A stretch of DNA of 64,000 nt from Clostridium sp. AT4 (GCF_001517625.2 NZ_LN999828.1:1008303-1072302); one strand, 5' to 3'. Shown: positions 10,291 to 20,248, counted from the stretch's first letter. Notes: generated by a model from the sequence alone, not told the origin. A program made the numbers and translations.

Positions 10291-10776
10291 ATGGCAGTCC
10301 GTCAGATTCGTGTAATTGGAGATGAAGTTTTAAATAAAAAATGCAAGCCAGTAAAGGAGATGACTCCCCGTACGGCAGAGCTGATCGAAGATATGTTTGA
10401 GACCATGTATGAGGCAAACGGCGTAGGCCTTGCAGCTCCCCAGGTGGGCGTTTTAAAGAAAATCGTGGTAATTGACGTAGAGGACGGCAATCAGTATGTG
10501 CTGATCAACCCGGAAATTGTGGAGCAGCAGGGCGCCCAGACCGGATACGAGGGCTGCTTAAGCGTTCCCGGCAAGACCGGCATCGTAACCCGTCCGGATT
10601 ATGTAAAGGTAAGAGCGCTGAATGAAAACATGGAGGAGTATGAGTTAGAGGGACAGGATCTTTTAGCCAGAGCCATCTGTCATGAGTGCGCACACCTGGA
10701 TGGCCAGCTCTATGTAGAGCTGGTCGAAGGCGAGCTGCTGGATACAGAGGCTGAAGAAGAGGAAGAGGAGATGTAA
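10291..10776 (+). CDS. def: Peptide deformylase
   Basis: 161 aa metalloenzyme removing the formyl group from nascent N-terminal fMet. All three signature motifs are present: GVGLAAPQVG (44-53), EGCLS (87-91) with the metal-binding Cys89, and HECAH (131-135) with two metal ligands and the catalytic Glu. The acidic tail is typical of clostridial forms. It has its own AAAGGAGAG site and ends one base before the fmt ATG, so the enzymes that add and remove formyl are co-expressed. Confidence 0.97.
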   Translation: MAVRQIRVIGDEVLNKKCKPVKEMTPRTAELIEDMFETMYEANGVGLAAPQVGVLKKIVVIDVEDGNQYVLINPEIVEQQGAQTGYEGCLSVPGKTGIVTRPDYVKVRALNENMEEYELEGQDLLARAICHECAHLDGQLYVELVEGELLDTEAEEEEEEM

Positions 10777-10777
10777 G

Positions 10778-11710
10778 ATGCGTATCGTATTTATGGGGAC
10801 GCCGGATTTTTCCGTTCCGGCATTAAATGCCCTGGTGGATGCCGGCCACGAGGTAGCTGCGGTAGTGACCCAGCCGGATCGTCCAAAGGGCAGAGGAAAA
10901 GATGTACAGATGACGCCGGTGAAGCTTCAGGCGTTAGAGTACGGCATTCCGGTCTATCAGCCGGAAAAGGTAAAGGATCCGGCTTTTGTGGAGATTTTAA
11001 AGGAGCTTCATCCGGAGGCGATCGTAGTAATCGCCTTCGGACAGATCCTCTCAAAGGCCATTCTGGATATTCCGCCCTATGGCTGCGTCAATATCCATGC
11101 CTCCCTGCTTCCAAAGTACCGGGGAGCAGCTCCCATCCAGTGGGCGGTGATCGACGGAGAGAAGGAAACCGGCGTTACCACCATGATGATGGATGTGGGA
11201 CTGGATACGGGAGACATGCTGGAAAAGACGGTGATCCCTCTGGATCCGAAGGAAACCGGAGGAAGCCTGTTTGAAAAACTCAGCCAGGCAGGGGGAAAGC
11301 TGATTCTTTCCACCCTTGATAAGCTTGAGAAGGGCACCGCAGTAAGGACGCCTCAGAAGGACGAGGATTCTACCTATGCAAAGATGCTTACAAAGTCTCT
11401 GGGACGCATTGACTGGTCTATGGAGGCAGAGGCCATTGAACGCCTGATCCGCGGTTTAAATCCCTGGCCCAGCGCCTATACCTCCCTTCATGGAAAGACC
11501 TTAAAGCTCTGGGATGGGGATGTTTTGAAGGAAACGACGGATGCCAGACCGGGACAGGTAGTCCTTTGTGATCCCCGCCGTCTGGTAGTGGCTGCAGGAG
11601 AAGGGCTGTTATCCATCCGCCAGCTTCAGCTGGAAGGAAAGAAGCGGATGGATGTGGAAACCTTCCTCAGAGGCTATTCCGTAAAAGAGGGAGAAATACT
11701 GGGAGAGTAA
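10778..11710 (+). CDS. fmt: Methionyl-tRNA formyltransferase
   Basis: 310 aa. Transfers formyl from 10-formyl-THF (the product of Fhs, encoded at 465-2135) to initiator Met-tRNA. The N-terminal Rossmann domain carries the catalytic segment NIHASLLPKYRGAAPIQW (from residue 105); the C-terminal OB-like domain recognises tRNA. The gene is tightly coupled to def. Confidence 0.97.
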   Translation: MRIVFMGTPDFSVPALNALVDAGHEVAAVVTQPDRPKGRGKDVQMTPVKLQALEYGIPVYQPEKVKDPAFVEILKELHPEAIVVIAFGQILSKAILDIPPYGCVNIHASLLPKYRGAAPIQWAVIDGEKETGVTTMMMDVGLDTGDMLEKTVIPLDPKETGGSLFEKLSQAGGKLILSTLDKLEKGTAVRTPQKDEDSTYAKMLTKSLGRIDWSMEAEAIERLIRGLNPWPSAYTSLHGKTLKLWDGDVLKETTDARPGQVVLCDPRRLVVAAGEGLLSIRQLQLEGKKRMDVETFLRGYSVKEGEILGE

Positions 11711-11755
11711 GTTTCCCGCAATCATGCTGTTACGTTAGAAAGAGAGTGAATCTAT

Positions 11756-12454
11756 ATGTTTTATATGCCCTATTTTGACCCTACCTACGTTCTGATCCTC
11801 ATCGGAATGGTGCTGTCTTTAATGGCTTCTGCAAAACTGAACGCTACCTACAGCACCTATGCCCGTGTGGGAAGCCGCTGCGGGCTTACGGGAGCAGAGG
11901 CGGCAGAGCGGCTGCTCCGTTCCCAGGGGATCTATGATGTGGCAGTGCGCCGTGTATCCGGTCACCTTACAGATCACTATGACCCCCGCACCAAAACAGT
12001 AAACCTGTCGGATGCGGTATACGGAGCCACCTCCATTGCAGCCATCGGTGTGGCGGCCCATGAGTGCGGCCATGCCATGCAGGATGCAGGAGAGTACGTT
12101 CCCCTGCGGTTAAGAGCTGCATTGGTGCCGGTAGCCAACTTCGGCGCCCAGATCTCCTGGCCCCTGATCCTCATCGGCTTCTTTATAGGCGGAGGCTTTC
12201 TGGTTGATATAGGGATCCTGCTTTTTTCAGCCTCCGTGCTTTTCCAGCTTGTGACCCTGCCGGTAGAATATAATGCTTCCCACCGTGCAGTAAAGCTTCT
12301 GGATTCCATTGGGATTCTTCGGGATCAGGAAGTGGGGCAGGCAAGAAAGGTATTAGGCGCAGCTGCCTTAACCTATGTAGCTGCTGCAGCAGCTTCCGTC
12401 CTCCAGCTCCTTCGTCTGCTTCTTTTATTCGGAAACAGAGACAGGGATAATTAA
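11756..12454 (+). CDS. Membrane zinc metallopeptidase, YugP-like
   Basis: 232 aa membrane protein of the neutral zinc metallopeptidase family typified by Bacillus YugP. An N-terminal hydrophobic segment (DPTYVLILIGMVLSLMASA) is followed by the zinc motif HECGH at 102-106 and two to three further membrane segments (about 125-170 and the C-terminus). The physiological substrate is unknown. It lies in the def-fmt-rsmB-rlmN operon, a frequent clostridial position. Confidence 0.9.
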   Translation: MFYMPYFDPTYVLILIGMVLSLMASAKLNATYSTYARVGSRCGLTGAEAAERLLRSQGIYDVAVRRVSGHLTDHYDPRTKTVNLSDAVYGATSIAAIGVAAHECGHAMQDAGEYVPLRLRAALVPVANFGAQISWPLILIGFFIGGGFLVDIGILLFSASVLFQLVTLPVEYNASHRAVKLLDSIGILRDQEVGQARKVLGAAALTYVAAAAASVLQLLRLLLLFGNRDRDN

Positions 12455-12466
12455 CAGGAGGGATTT

Positions 12467-13828
12467 ATGGCAAAACAGACAGACAGGGGTCTGGAAAACA
12501 GGGAAATAATCCTTGGGGTGTTGACGGAGGTGCTCGAAAAGGGCAGCTTCGTCCATCTTGTTTTAAACCAGGCTCTTTATAAATATCAATATCTGGATAA
12601 GGCAGACAGAGCCTTTATCACCCGTGTCACAGAAGGGACACTGGAGTATATGCTTCAGCTGGACGGGGTGATCAACCGGTATTCAAAGACAAAGACGAAC
12701 AAGATGAAGCCACTGATCCGGAACCTTTTAAGAATGAGCGTCTATCAGCTTCTCTATATGGACCGGGTGCCTGACAGCGCTGTGTGCAATGAAGCGGTAA
12801 AGCTGGCAGTGAAGCATCGGTTTCAGGGTTTAAAGGGCTTTGTAAACGGAGTGCTGCGTACCATTTCCAGAGAAAAGGAACACATTTCCTTTGAGAATCC
12901 AGCCATGCGTTTCAGTGTTCCAGACTGGATGTATGATAAATGGGTCAGAGACTGGGGAGAAGAGAGGGCCGAGATCATTGCCGCATCCTTTTTAGAGCCC
13001 CGTCCTACCTGGGTTCGATGCAATGAAAGTACCGTACCGGTATCTCAGATATTAAAATCTCTTCAGGAAGAGGGAGCCGGTGCAGAGTGTATGGAAGGCT
13101 TTGATTCCATGATCGCCCTGCGGGGCTATGACTATCTGGAAGGGCTGACTGCATTCTTGGAGGGCTGGATCCAGGTTCAGGATATCAGCTCCAGCCTGGT
13201 AGGACAGCTGGCTGCTCCAAAAAAGGGTGATATCATCATTGATGTATGCGCTGCTCCTGGAGGAAAGAGCCTTCATCTGGCAGATCAGCTAAAACGGACC
13301 GGCCTGGTAGAAGCCAGGGATTTAACAGAACAGAAGGTTTCCCTTATTGAGGACAATATTGCCCGCTGCGGTCTGACAAATATTCAGACAAAGGTATGGG
13401 ACGCCACTGTGTTTGACCCGTCCAGTGAGGAAAAGGCAGATATCGTGATCGCAGATCTTCCCTGTTCCGGCATGGGAATTATTGGGAGAAAGCCGGATAT
13501 CAAGTACCACATGACAGAAGAAAGTCTGAAAGCTTTGGAAGAATTGCAGCGCCAGATCTTATCCGTTGTATGGCGGTATGTAAAGCCCGGCGGAACACTG
13601 ATTTATAGTACCTGCACCATCAATAAGGGAGAAAATGAGAAAAATGCTTCCTGGATTCGCGGGAATCTTCCCTTTGAGCCTGTGGATATAAGAGGAAAGC
13701 TCCCGGAGGGATGGGAAGCAGCCTCTTCTGCTTCTTTACAGGAGGGACAGATCCAGATCCTGCCGGGGATTGGCCCATGGAAGGAATTTGACGGCTTTTT
13801 TATCAGCGTTTTTAAGCGCCGGGGATAA
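12467..13828 (+). CDS. rsmB: 16S rRNA m5C967 methyltransferase
   Basis: 453 aa. Methylates a cytosine of 16S rRNA using S-adenosylmethionine. The N-terminal NusB-like RNA-binding domain (about 1-150, with SVYQLLYMDRVPDSAVCNEA) is followed by the methyltransferase domain: SAM loop DVCAAPGGKSLHLA (from 259), PCSG (332-335) and STCTI with Cys383, the two cysteines used by RNA m5C enzymes. The Pro-Cys and Thr-Cys motifs plus the NusB domain support RsmB rather than RsmF. Confidence 0.95.
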   Translation: MAKQTDRGLENREIILGVLTEVLEKGSFVHLVLNQALYKYQYLDKADRAFITRVTEGTLEYMLQLDGVINRYSKTKTNKMKPLIRNLLRMSVYQLLYMDRVPDSAVCNEAVKLAVKHRFQGLKGFVNGVLRTISREKEHISFENPAMRFSVPDWMYDKWVRDWGEERAEIIAASFLEPRPTWVRCNESTVPVSQILKSLQEEGAGAECMEGFDSMIALRGYDYLEGLTAFLEGWIQVQDISSSLVGQLAAPKKGDIIIDVCAAPGGKSLHLADQLKRTGLVEARDLTEQKVSLIEDNIARCGLTNIQTKVWDATVFDPSSEEKADIVIADLPCSGMGIIGRKPDIKYHMTEESLKALEELQRQILSVVWRYVKPGGTLIYSTCTINKGENEKNASWIRGNLPFEPVDIRGKLPEGWEAASSASLQEGQIQILPGIGPWKEFDGFFISVFKRRG

Positions 13829-13863
13829 AAAGACCGGTTTATTTTAAAGTACAGGAGTTTTTT

Positions 13864-14925
13864 ATGTTAGATTTAACAGACCGCAATGGTAAAAAAGATA
13901 TCAAATCCATGACCCTGGAGGAAGTAACCGCAGAGCTTGGCACATTGGGAGAAAAGCCCTTTCGGGCAAAGCAGCTCTACGACTGGCTCCATGTAAAGCT
14001 GGTTACAGACTTTGATCAGATGAGTACTCTCTCAAAGAGCCTTCGGGAAAGGCTTAAAGAGCATTACAGCGTTACGGCATTAAAGGTTGTAGGAGAACGG
14101 ATTTCGGCTGTGGACGGTACCAGAAAGTACCTCTTTGGACTGGAAGATGGGAATGTGATCGAGAGTGTGTGGATGAAGTACCATCACGGCAATTCCGTAT
14201 GCATTTCCTCCCAGGTGGGCTGCCGTATGGGCTGCCGCTTTTGCGCCTCCACCCTGGACGGTCTGGAGCGGAACCTGCGGGCCTCAGAAATGCTGGATCA
14301 GATTTATCGGATCCAGACCATTACAGGAGAGCGGGTATCCAATGTGGTGATCATGGGTTCCGGAGAACCCATGGACAACTATGATAACGTGATCCGTTTC
14401 CTGCGCCTGATCTCCCATGAGAAGGGGCTTAACATCAGCCAGAGAAATCTGACGGTATCCACCTGCGGCATTGTGCCGGGAATCTTAAAATTTGCTAAAG
14501 AGGGGCTTCAGGTCACATTAGCCTTGTCTCTGCACGCCCCCAATGACGAGGTGCGAAAAACCTTGATGCCGGTGGCAAACAGCTACCGTCTGGAAGATAT
14601 TTTAGATGCCTGCCATACATATTTTGAAGCAACCGGCAGACGGCTGACCTTTGAATACAGCCTGGTAAAAGGGGTAAATGATAATTTAAAGGAGGCCGCA
14701 GCCCTTACGAAACTGATAAAGGATCAGCATGGCCATGTAAATCTGATCCCGGTTAATCCCATCAAGGAACGGGATTACGTTCAGTCCGACCGCAGGGCCA
14801 TTGAGGCGTTTCGGAACTATCTGGAAGACCACGGCATCAATGCCACGATCCGCCGGGAGATGGGGCGGGATATCGGCGGAGCCTGCGGGCAGCTAAGAAA
14901 GAGTTATATAGAAGGAGGGGGATGA
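13864..14925 (+). CDS. rlmN: Dual-specificity 23S rRNA/tRNA adenine-C2 methyltransferase
   Basis: 353 aa radical SAM enzyme making m2A2503 in 23S rRNA and m2A37 in some tRNAs. The 4Fe-4S ligands are the CxxxCxxC cysteines 120, 124 and 127 (GCRMGCRFCAST). GSGEPMDNYDNV and a C-terminal catalytic Cys (GGACGQLRKS) are present. Cfr-type resistance proteins share the fold, but the length and the conserved rsmB-rlmN-prpC-prkC position support RlmN. Confidence 0.95.
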   Translation: MLDLTDRNGKKDIKSMTLEEVTAELGTLGEKPFRAKQLYDWLHVKLVTDFDQMSTLSKSLRERLKEHYSVTALKVVGERISAVDGTRKYLFGLEDGNVIESVWMKYHHGNSVCISSQVGCRMGCRFCASTLDGLERNLRASEMLDQIYRIQTITGERVSNVVIMGSGEPMDNYDNVIRFLRLISHEKGLNISQRNLTVSTCGIVPGILKFAKEGLQVTLALSLHAPNDEVRKTLMPVANSYRLEDILDACHTYFEATGRRLTFEYSLVKGVNDNLKEAAALTKLIKDQHGHVNLIPVNPIKERDYVQSDRRAIEAFRNYLEDHGINATIRREMGRDIGGACGQLRKSYIEGGG

Positions 14926-14926
14926 C

Positions 14927-15673
14927 ATGGAAGCATATGCACTGACAGATACAGGGAGAGTCCGCTCCATGAACCAGGATTATATTTATGCCTCTCAGGA
15001 AACCATTGGTTCCCTTCCAAACCTTTTTCTGGTAGCTGACGGCATGGGCGGTCATCAGGCCGGTGATTTTGCCTCCCGGTATGCAGTGGAACATCTGGTG
15101 GTGTACTTAAACCGCTGCCAAAAGGGAGCGGCAGTGGCTCAGCTGCAGGAGGGGATCCGCCAGGTAAATGCAGGCCTTTACGATGAATCCCTTAAGAGGG
15201 AGGAACTGAGCGGTATGGGATGCACGCTTGTAGCAGCGGTGATAGAGGATGGGATCCTCTATGCGGCTAATATCGGAGACAGCCGTCTTTACCGGATCCA
15301 TGGAGGCCGGATCCGCCAGGTTACAAAGGATCATTCCTATGTGGAGGAAATGGTAGCCAGAGGGAAAATGGTCCGGGGAAGTGCGGACTATAACCGCAGG
15401 AAAAATATCATTACCCGGGCAATGGGAATCGGAACCCATGTAGAGGCAGACTTTTTTGAGGCGGATTTAGAGTCGGGCGACTATATACTTCTCTGTTCCG
15501 ACGGCCTTACCAATATGGTGGCCGATGAACGGATCTGCGCCATTATATCCGAACCCGGCACTCTTAAGGAAAAGGCAGAGCGTCTGATCGAGGAAGCCAA
15601 TGAGAGTGGAGGAATCGATAATATTGCGGTTGTTCTTGTAAAATTCGAGGAAGGGGGAACCGGCCTATGTTAA
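14927..15673 (+). CDS. stp: PP2C-type protein serine/threonine phosphatase
   Basis: 248 aa soluble PPM phosphatase (Stp/PrpC). Metal-binding motifs are in order: GRVRSMNQD, VADGMGGHQAGD, NIGDSRLYRI, LLCSDGLTNM and GGIDNIAVV. It removes phosphates placed by the PASTA kinase whose gene it overlaps by 7 nt; the pair regulates cell-wall growth, translation and dormancy in Firmicutes. Confidence 0.95.
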   Translation: MEAYALTDTGRVRSMNQDYIYASQETIGSLPNLFLVADGMGGHQAGDFASRYAVEHLVVYLNRCQKGAAVAQLQEGIRQVNAGLYDESLKREELSGMGCTLVAAVIEDGILYAANIGDSRLYRIHGGRIRQVTKDHSYVEEMVARGKMVRGSADYNRRKNIITRAMGIGTHVEADFFEADLESGDYILLCSDGLTNMVADERICAIISEPGTLKEKAERLIEEANESGGIDNIAVVLVKFEEGGTGLC

Positions 15674-17964
15674 ATCCTGGAACCTACCTTCAGGAGCGGT
15701 ATGAAATTCTGGAAAAAATCGGCTCAGGCGGAATGTCTGTTGTCTATAAGGCAAAATGCCATACCTTAAACCGTCTGGTAGCGATTAAGGTACTGAAGGA
15801 AGAATTTGCCTCAGATGAGAATTTTGTAAGCAAGTTTAAGATGGAAGCTCAGGCAGCAGCACGGCTTTCCCATCCCAATATTGTAAATGTATATGATGTA
15901 GTAGATGAGGAAAATCTTCATTATATCGTGATGGAGCTTATTGAGGGGATTACCCTCAAAAGCTACATTGAAAAAAAGGAACTTTTAGACAGCAAAGAGG
16001 CGATCGGTATTGCCATCCAGGTGGCACAGGGGATTGCGGCAGCTCATGAGCAGCATATCATCCACCGGGATATCAAGCCTCAGAACATGATCATTTCAAA
16101 AGACGGCAAGGTAAAGGTAGCAGACTTTGGCATTGCCAGAGCCGTTTCCAGCCAGACGGTTAATTCATCGGCTGCTGTGGGCTCGGTGCACTATATTTCA
16201 CCGGAACAGGCCAGAGGCGGATACTGTGATGAGCGAAGCGATATCTATTCCTTTGGAATTACGCTTTATGAAATGGTTACAGGCCGGGTTCCCTTTGAGG
16301 GGGACAATACGGTTGCTGTGGCTCTGGCCCATCTGGAGGATCCGGTGGTCCCGCCAGGAGATTATAATCCTCAGGTCTATCCGGGGTTGGAGGATATTAT
16401 TTTAAAATGTACCAAAAAGAAGCCGGACAGGCGCTATGGCTCCATGGAGGAGGTAATCCACGATCTGCGCCGGGTGCTTATGGATCCGGAATGTGATATT
16501 TACCAAAATGAGGAAATAGAGGAAGGGGGGGATCCCTATCAGACACGCCCTATTTCTAAAGACGAGTTAAGCCAGATCCGGGATCATCACCGCCGTAAAA
16601 GCAAGGAGACTGGTGCAGATGAGGCGGAAAAAGGGACAGAGGGTCTTGAAACGTCTGATGAAGAAAATGGATCCCCAGACAGCCTGTCTAAAGAGGATGC
16701 GGAGGAGTTTGGCGACGGCACGGGAGATCATCGCAGCAGGCATCATTCTTCCCGCAAAAGAGAATTTCATAAAAAGATTCCCTCCAGAAAGCGGGACGAG
16801 GATGTAAGCACACAGTTTGAACGGATGATCGCTGCGATTGGCATTATAGCTGCCATACTGGTCGTGATCGTGGTTGTTTTTGTGTTTTCAAGACTTACAG
16901 GGCTGTTCTGGCCCGGAAGCGGGCAAGACAGCCAGGAAAATCAGACAGAGGCGGTCACGCAGTCCGCATCTATGGAGGAAATCCAGGTGATCCCGGATGA
17001 GGGAGGGACTATAATGCCAAATGTTTTAGATCTGCCCAGAGATATGGCGGAAAGCAAGCTTAAGGAATATGACATTGTAATGAAGGTTACAGGGGAAGAG
17101 TACTCCGAAAACTATTCCAAGGGCTATGTAATGCGCCAGGATGTGGACGAGGGGACAGCAGTAGAAAAATGGAGTACCGTAGGAGTTACCATCAGCAAGG
17201 GAAGCGAACGGGTAGACGTAAAGGCGCTTAATTTATCCGGTATGGATAAAAAGCAGGCAGAGGAGATTTTAAAAGATAAGGATTTGATTCCGTCTGCAAA
17301 AGAAGAAGCAAATGATACGGTGCCGAAGGGAAAGGTGATCCGTGTTGGAACAGAAGAAGCAAAGGCGGGAGATACGGTGGAGCTTTTTGTAAGCTCAGGC
17401 CCTAAAACCGTTCAGGGACAGGTGCCAAAGCTGACGGACGGCGATGCGGCAGTAGCAGATGCTCTTTTAAAGGCAGCCGGTCTTGTGAGCGGTACAGTGA
17501 CCTATGAGTACGATCCTTCCAAGCCTCATGGGCAGGTTCTTTCTCAGAGTGAACTTCCGGGAACCATGTTGGAGCCCCAGTCTGCAGTGGATTATGTAGT
17601 TAATGACAGTGCTCAGGCTTCCACAGAGGCTGCTGCGGCAAAAACAGGAGAGGAAGAGAAATATTATGTTGGTTCCATTGACGCTACCTGCTCCTTAAGC
17701 AATTATATTGGCCCTGCTTCCCAGACAAGCAGCGTGCGTATTTTGATCCGTTTAAAACAAAAGGATCCCAAGGATGCCAATACCTATGTATACACAAACC
17801 TGATCAGTCCCAGACTGGTAGTAGGCTCTCAGGATATTCCTGTTGTATTCTCGCGGATCAAGGGCGCATACGGCGTTGACAGCGGGATTGTGGAGGTTGT
17901 AGATGTGGATAATGACGATAAGGTGATCCAATCCTGGCCGGTATCCTTTTTCCCGGCAGGATAA
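15667..17964 (+). CDS. prkC: PASTA-domain Ser/Thr protein kinase
   Basis: 765 aa. A cytoplasmic Hanks-type kinase domain (about 10-270; GSGGMSVVYKAK, AIKVLKEEF, HRDIKPQN, DFGIAR) is followed by a long charged, low-complexity juxtamembrane linker, one membrane helix near 385-410, three PASTA repeats (about 450-650) and an extra extracellular C-terminal domain. PASTA domains bind muropeptides and lipid II and activate the kinase. The phosphatase gene is directly upstream. Confidence 0.96.
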   Translation: MLNPGTYLQERYEILEKIGSGGMSVVYKAKCHTLNRLVAIKVLKEEFASDENFVSKFKMEAQAAARLSHPNIVNVYDVVDEENLHYIVMELIEGITLKSYIEKKELLDSKEAIGIAIQVAQGIAAAHEQHIIHRDIKPQNMIISKDGKVKVADFGIARAVSSQTVNSSAAVGSVHYISPEQARGGYCDERSDIYSFGITLYEMVTGRVPFEGDNTVAVALAHLEDPVVPPGDYNPQVYPGLEDIILKCTKKKPDRRYGSMEEVIHDLRRVLMDPECDIYQNEEIEEGGDPYQTRPISKDELSQIRDHHRRKSKETGADEAEKGTEGLETSDEENGSPDSLSKEDAEEFGDGTGDHRSRHHSSRKREFHKKIPSRKRDEDVSTQFERMIAAIGIIAAILVVIVVVFVFSRLTGLFWPGSGQDSQENQTEAVTQSASMEEIQVIPDEGGTIMPNVLDLPRDMAESKLKEYDIVMKVTGEEYSENYSKGYVMRQDVDEGTAVEKWSTVGVTISKGSERVDVKALNLSGMDKKQAEEILKDKDLIPSAKEEANDTVPKGKVIRVGTEEAKAGDTVELFVSSGPKTVQGQVPKLTDGDAAVADALLKAAGLVSGTVTYEYDPSKPHGQVLSQSELPGTMLEPQSAVDYVVNDSAQASTEAAAAKTGEEEKYYVGSIDATCSLSNYIGPASQTSSVRILIRLKQKDPKDANTYVYTNLISPRLVVGSQDIPVVFSRIKGAYGVDSGIVEVVDVDNDDKVIQSWPVSFFPAG

Positions 17965-17982
17965 AAAAGAACAGGAAACAAT

Positions 17983-18861
17983 ATGACAGGAAAGATAATC
18001 AAGGGAATTGCAGGCTTTTATTATGTAAATGACGGCGAAAACCGGGTGTACCAGTGCAGGGCAAAAGGTATTTTCAGAAACAGGAAAATTAAACCCCTGG
18101 TAGGAGATAATGTGGAATTTTCCATCCTGGATGAAGAGGCAGGAGAGGGAAATATCGACGAGATCCTTCCGAGAAAAAATGCCCTGGTGCGCCCGGCGGC
18201 AGCCAATGTGGATCAGGCGCTGGTACTCTTTGCCCTGACTCAGCCATCCCCCAATTTAAATCTTCTGGACCGCTTTCTGGTGATGATGGCTATGGAGGAG
18301 ATTCCGGTAGTGATCTGCTTTAATAAGGCGGATCTGGGAGATGGTGCCATGGAGGAGGAGTACAAAAAGATATATGAGGGCGCTGGTTATGAAGTTCACT
18401 TTATCAGTGCCAGGACTGACCTGGGGATGGATCAGGTTCGTGAGCTTTTAAGAGGGCGTACGACGGTGCTGGCCGGCCCTTCCGGAGTAGGGAAATCCTC
18501 CCTTACAAACCGGATCCAGCCGGAGGCATCCATGGAAACAGGAGGCATCAGCCGGAAGATTGAGCGCGGAAAGCACACCACCCGTCATTCAGAACTGTTT
18601 TTTGTGGAAAAAGATACTTATATGATGGACACACCGGGCTTCAGCTCCATGTATACGCCGGAAATAGAGGCTTCTGAGCTGAAGGAGTTTTTTCCGGAGT
18701 TTGCAGAGTTTGAGAATGAATGCCGCTTTTTGGGCTGTGTCCACATAGGAGAAAGGGTCTGCGGGGTAAAGGAAGCGGTAAAAGAGGGGAAAATCAGTCT
18801 CAGCCGCTATGAGAATTACCGTCTGATCTATGAAGAACTTAAGCAGAAAAGGAGATATTAA
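17983..18861 (+). CDS. rsgA: Ribosome small-subunit GTPase RsgA
   Basis: 292 aa circularly permuted GTPase in late 30S assembly. An N-terminal OB fold is followed by G4 (CFNKADL), then G1 GPSGVGKS at 165-172, G3 DTPGFSS, and a C-terminal zinc knuckle with Cys/His spacing CRFLGCVHIGERVCGV. G4 preceding G1 is diagnostic of the permuted order. It follows prkC by 18 nt and precedes rpe by 3 nt. Confidence 0.97.
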   Translation: MTGKIIKGIAGFYYVNDGENRVYQCRAKGIFRNRKIKPLVGDNVEFSILDEEAGEGNIDEILPRKNALVRPAAANVDQALVLFALTQPSPNLNLLDRFLVMMAMEEIPVVICFNKADLGDGAMEEEYKKIYEGAGYEVHFISARTDLGMDQVRELLRGRTTVLAGPSGVGKSSLTNRIQPEASMETGGISRKIERGKHTTRHSELFFVEKDTYMMDTPGFSSMYTPEIEASELKEFFPEFAEFENECRFLGCVHIGERVCGVKEAVKEGKISLSRYENYRLIYEELKQKRRY

Positions 18862-18864
18862 ATC

Positions 18865-19530
18865 ATGTATTATAAGGTAGCGCCGTCAGTTCTGGCGGCA
18901 GATTTTGCAGAGCTTGGAAGTCAGCTTCGGGCTGTTTCAGAGGCCGGAGCAGAGTGGATCCATCTGGATGTGATGGATGGCGCCTTTGTGCCGAGCATTT
19001 CTTTTGGCATGCCAGTGATCAAAAGCATCCGCCGGGTAACGGATCGTGTGTTTGACGTTCATATGATGGTGGAGGAGCCGGGCCGCTATGTGGAGGATGT
19101 AAAGAAGGCAGGAGCGGATGTGATCACCGTCCATGCCGAGGCCTGTAAGCATTTAGACCGGGTGATCAGCCAGATCAAGGAAGCCGGCTGTCGGGCCGGA
19201 GTGGCTTTAAATCCGGCGACTCCTGTTTCTGTGCTGGAACATATTCTGGATCAGGTGGACATGGTTTTGATCATGACCGTTAATCCGGGCTTTGGCGGAC
19301 AGAAGTTCATCCCCTATACCATCGAAAAGGTAAAAGCAGTGAGAAGGCTTTGTGACGAGCGGGGCCTTACGACAGACATACAGGTAGACGGCGGCATCAG
19401 CGCAGCCAATGTAAGAGAGGTTTTAGAGGCAGGAGCCAATATCTTTGTAGCAGGAAGCGCCGTGTTCGGAACAGATCCGGCAGCCCGCACAAGAGAGATG
19501 GTCGAAATTTTTAAGGAATACGAGAAATGA
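18865..19530 (+). CDS. rpe: Ribulose-phosphate 3-epimerase
   Basis: 221 aa TIM-barrel metalloenzyme interconverting ribulose-5-P and xylulose-5-P in the pentose phosphate pathway. Landmarks are APSVLAADFA, the metal-ligand region HLDVMDGAFVPSISFG, HMMVEEPGRY, TVNPGFGGQKFI and VDGGI. The stop overlaps the next start by 4 nt, coupling it to thiN. Confidence 0.97.
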   Translation: MYYKVAPSVLAADFAELGSQLRAVSEAGAEWIHLDVMDGAFVPSISFGMPVIKSIRRVTDRVFDVHMMVEEPGRYVEDVKKAGADVITVHAEACKHLDRVISQIKEAGCRAGVALNPATPVSVLEHILDQVDMVLIMTVNPGFGGQKFIPYTIEKVKAVRRLCDERGLTTDIQVDGGISAANVREVLEAGANIFVAGSAVFGTDPAARTREMVEIFKEYEK

Positions 19531-20177
19531 AACGATGTCTGATCCTTACCGGCGGACGGCTTGATCCGGCCTTCGCCGGTTCCTTTTTACAAACAGAGGA
19601 ATTTAACAGAGTGATCGCGGTAGACGGCGGACTGAAAGGTGCAAAGGAGCTGGGCCTTGTGCCGGATGTGATCGTAGGTGATTTTGACTCCGTTGATCCG
19701 GCGGTTCTGGCATTTTACCGGAAGATGGAGCATATTGTCTGGGAGGTCCACCAGCCGGAAAAGGACGATACGGATACAGAGCTGGCCTTAAAGCGGGCCA
19801 TGGCCATGGGAGCAGGAGAAATTGTTATCCTTGGAGCCACCGGAGGACGTCTGGATCATATGATCGGTAATATACAGCTTTTATATCCCTGCCTTCAAAA
19901 GGGAATCCGTGCCAGCATCATAGATCCTCAGAACCGTCTGTATCTGATTGACGGAGAAACTGTATTTCGCAGGCATGAAGTCTGGGGAACGTATATTTCC
20001 TTCCTGCCTCTTACACAGGAGGTAACAGGAATTACCTTAAAGGGCTTTAAATATCCGCTGGAAAATAAAGATATCTGTATTGGTACCAGTCTCTGCATCA
20101 GTAATGAACTCATAGAAGAAGAGGGACGGATTACCTTTTCAGAGGGTGTTCTGATGGCGGTGGAATCTCATGATTGA
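19527..20177 (+). CDS. thiN: Thiamine pyrophosphokinase
   Basis: 216 aa. Transfers pyrophosphate from ATP to thiamine to make thiamine diphosphate. Family segments AVDGGLKGAKELG, PDVIVGDFDSVD, EKDDTDTELAL and GATGGRLDHMIGNI are visible, followed by the small C-terminal beta domain. It closes the stp-prkC-rsgA-rpe-thiN operon. Rpe belongs to the same pentose phosphate pathway as the thiamine-diphosphate enzyme transketolase. Confidence 0.94.
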   Translation: MKRCLILTGGRLDPAFAGSFLQTEEFNRVIAVDGGLKGAKELGLVPDVIVGDFDSVDPAVLAFYRKMEHIVWEVHQPEKDDTDTELALKRAMAMGAGEIVILGATGGRLDHMIGNIQLLYPCLQKGIRASIIDPQNRLYLIDGETVFRRHEVWGTYISFLPLTQEVTGITLKGFKYPLENKDICIGTSLCISNELIEEEGRITFSEGVLMAVESHD

Positions 20178-20231
20178 TGATCGGAGAAACTGGACTGGTT
20201 AAAAAGTGATAAACTGGATATTTGTAACCAT

Positions 20232-20248
20232 CCACTTTAGTGGTACCA
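20232..20248. promoter_or_regulatory. Overlapping palindromes upstream of the B6 transport/salvage pair
   Basis: CCACT-TT-AGTGG overlaps TGGTACCA about 40 nt before the ECF S-component start. A weak TTGTAA/TACCAT promoter pair (20222-20249, 16-bp spacer) runs through it, so it may be an operator. No regulator is encoded nearby and no riboswitch was recognised here. Confidence 0.35.
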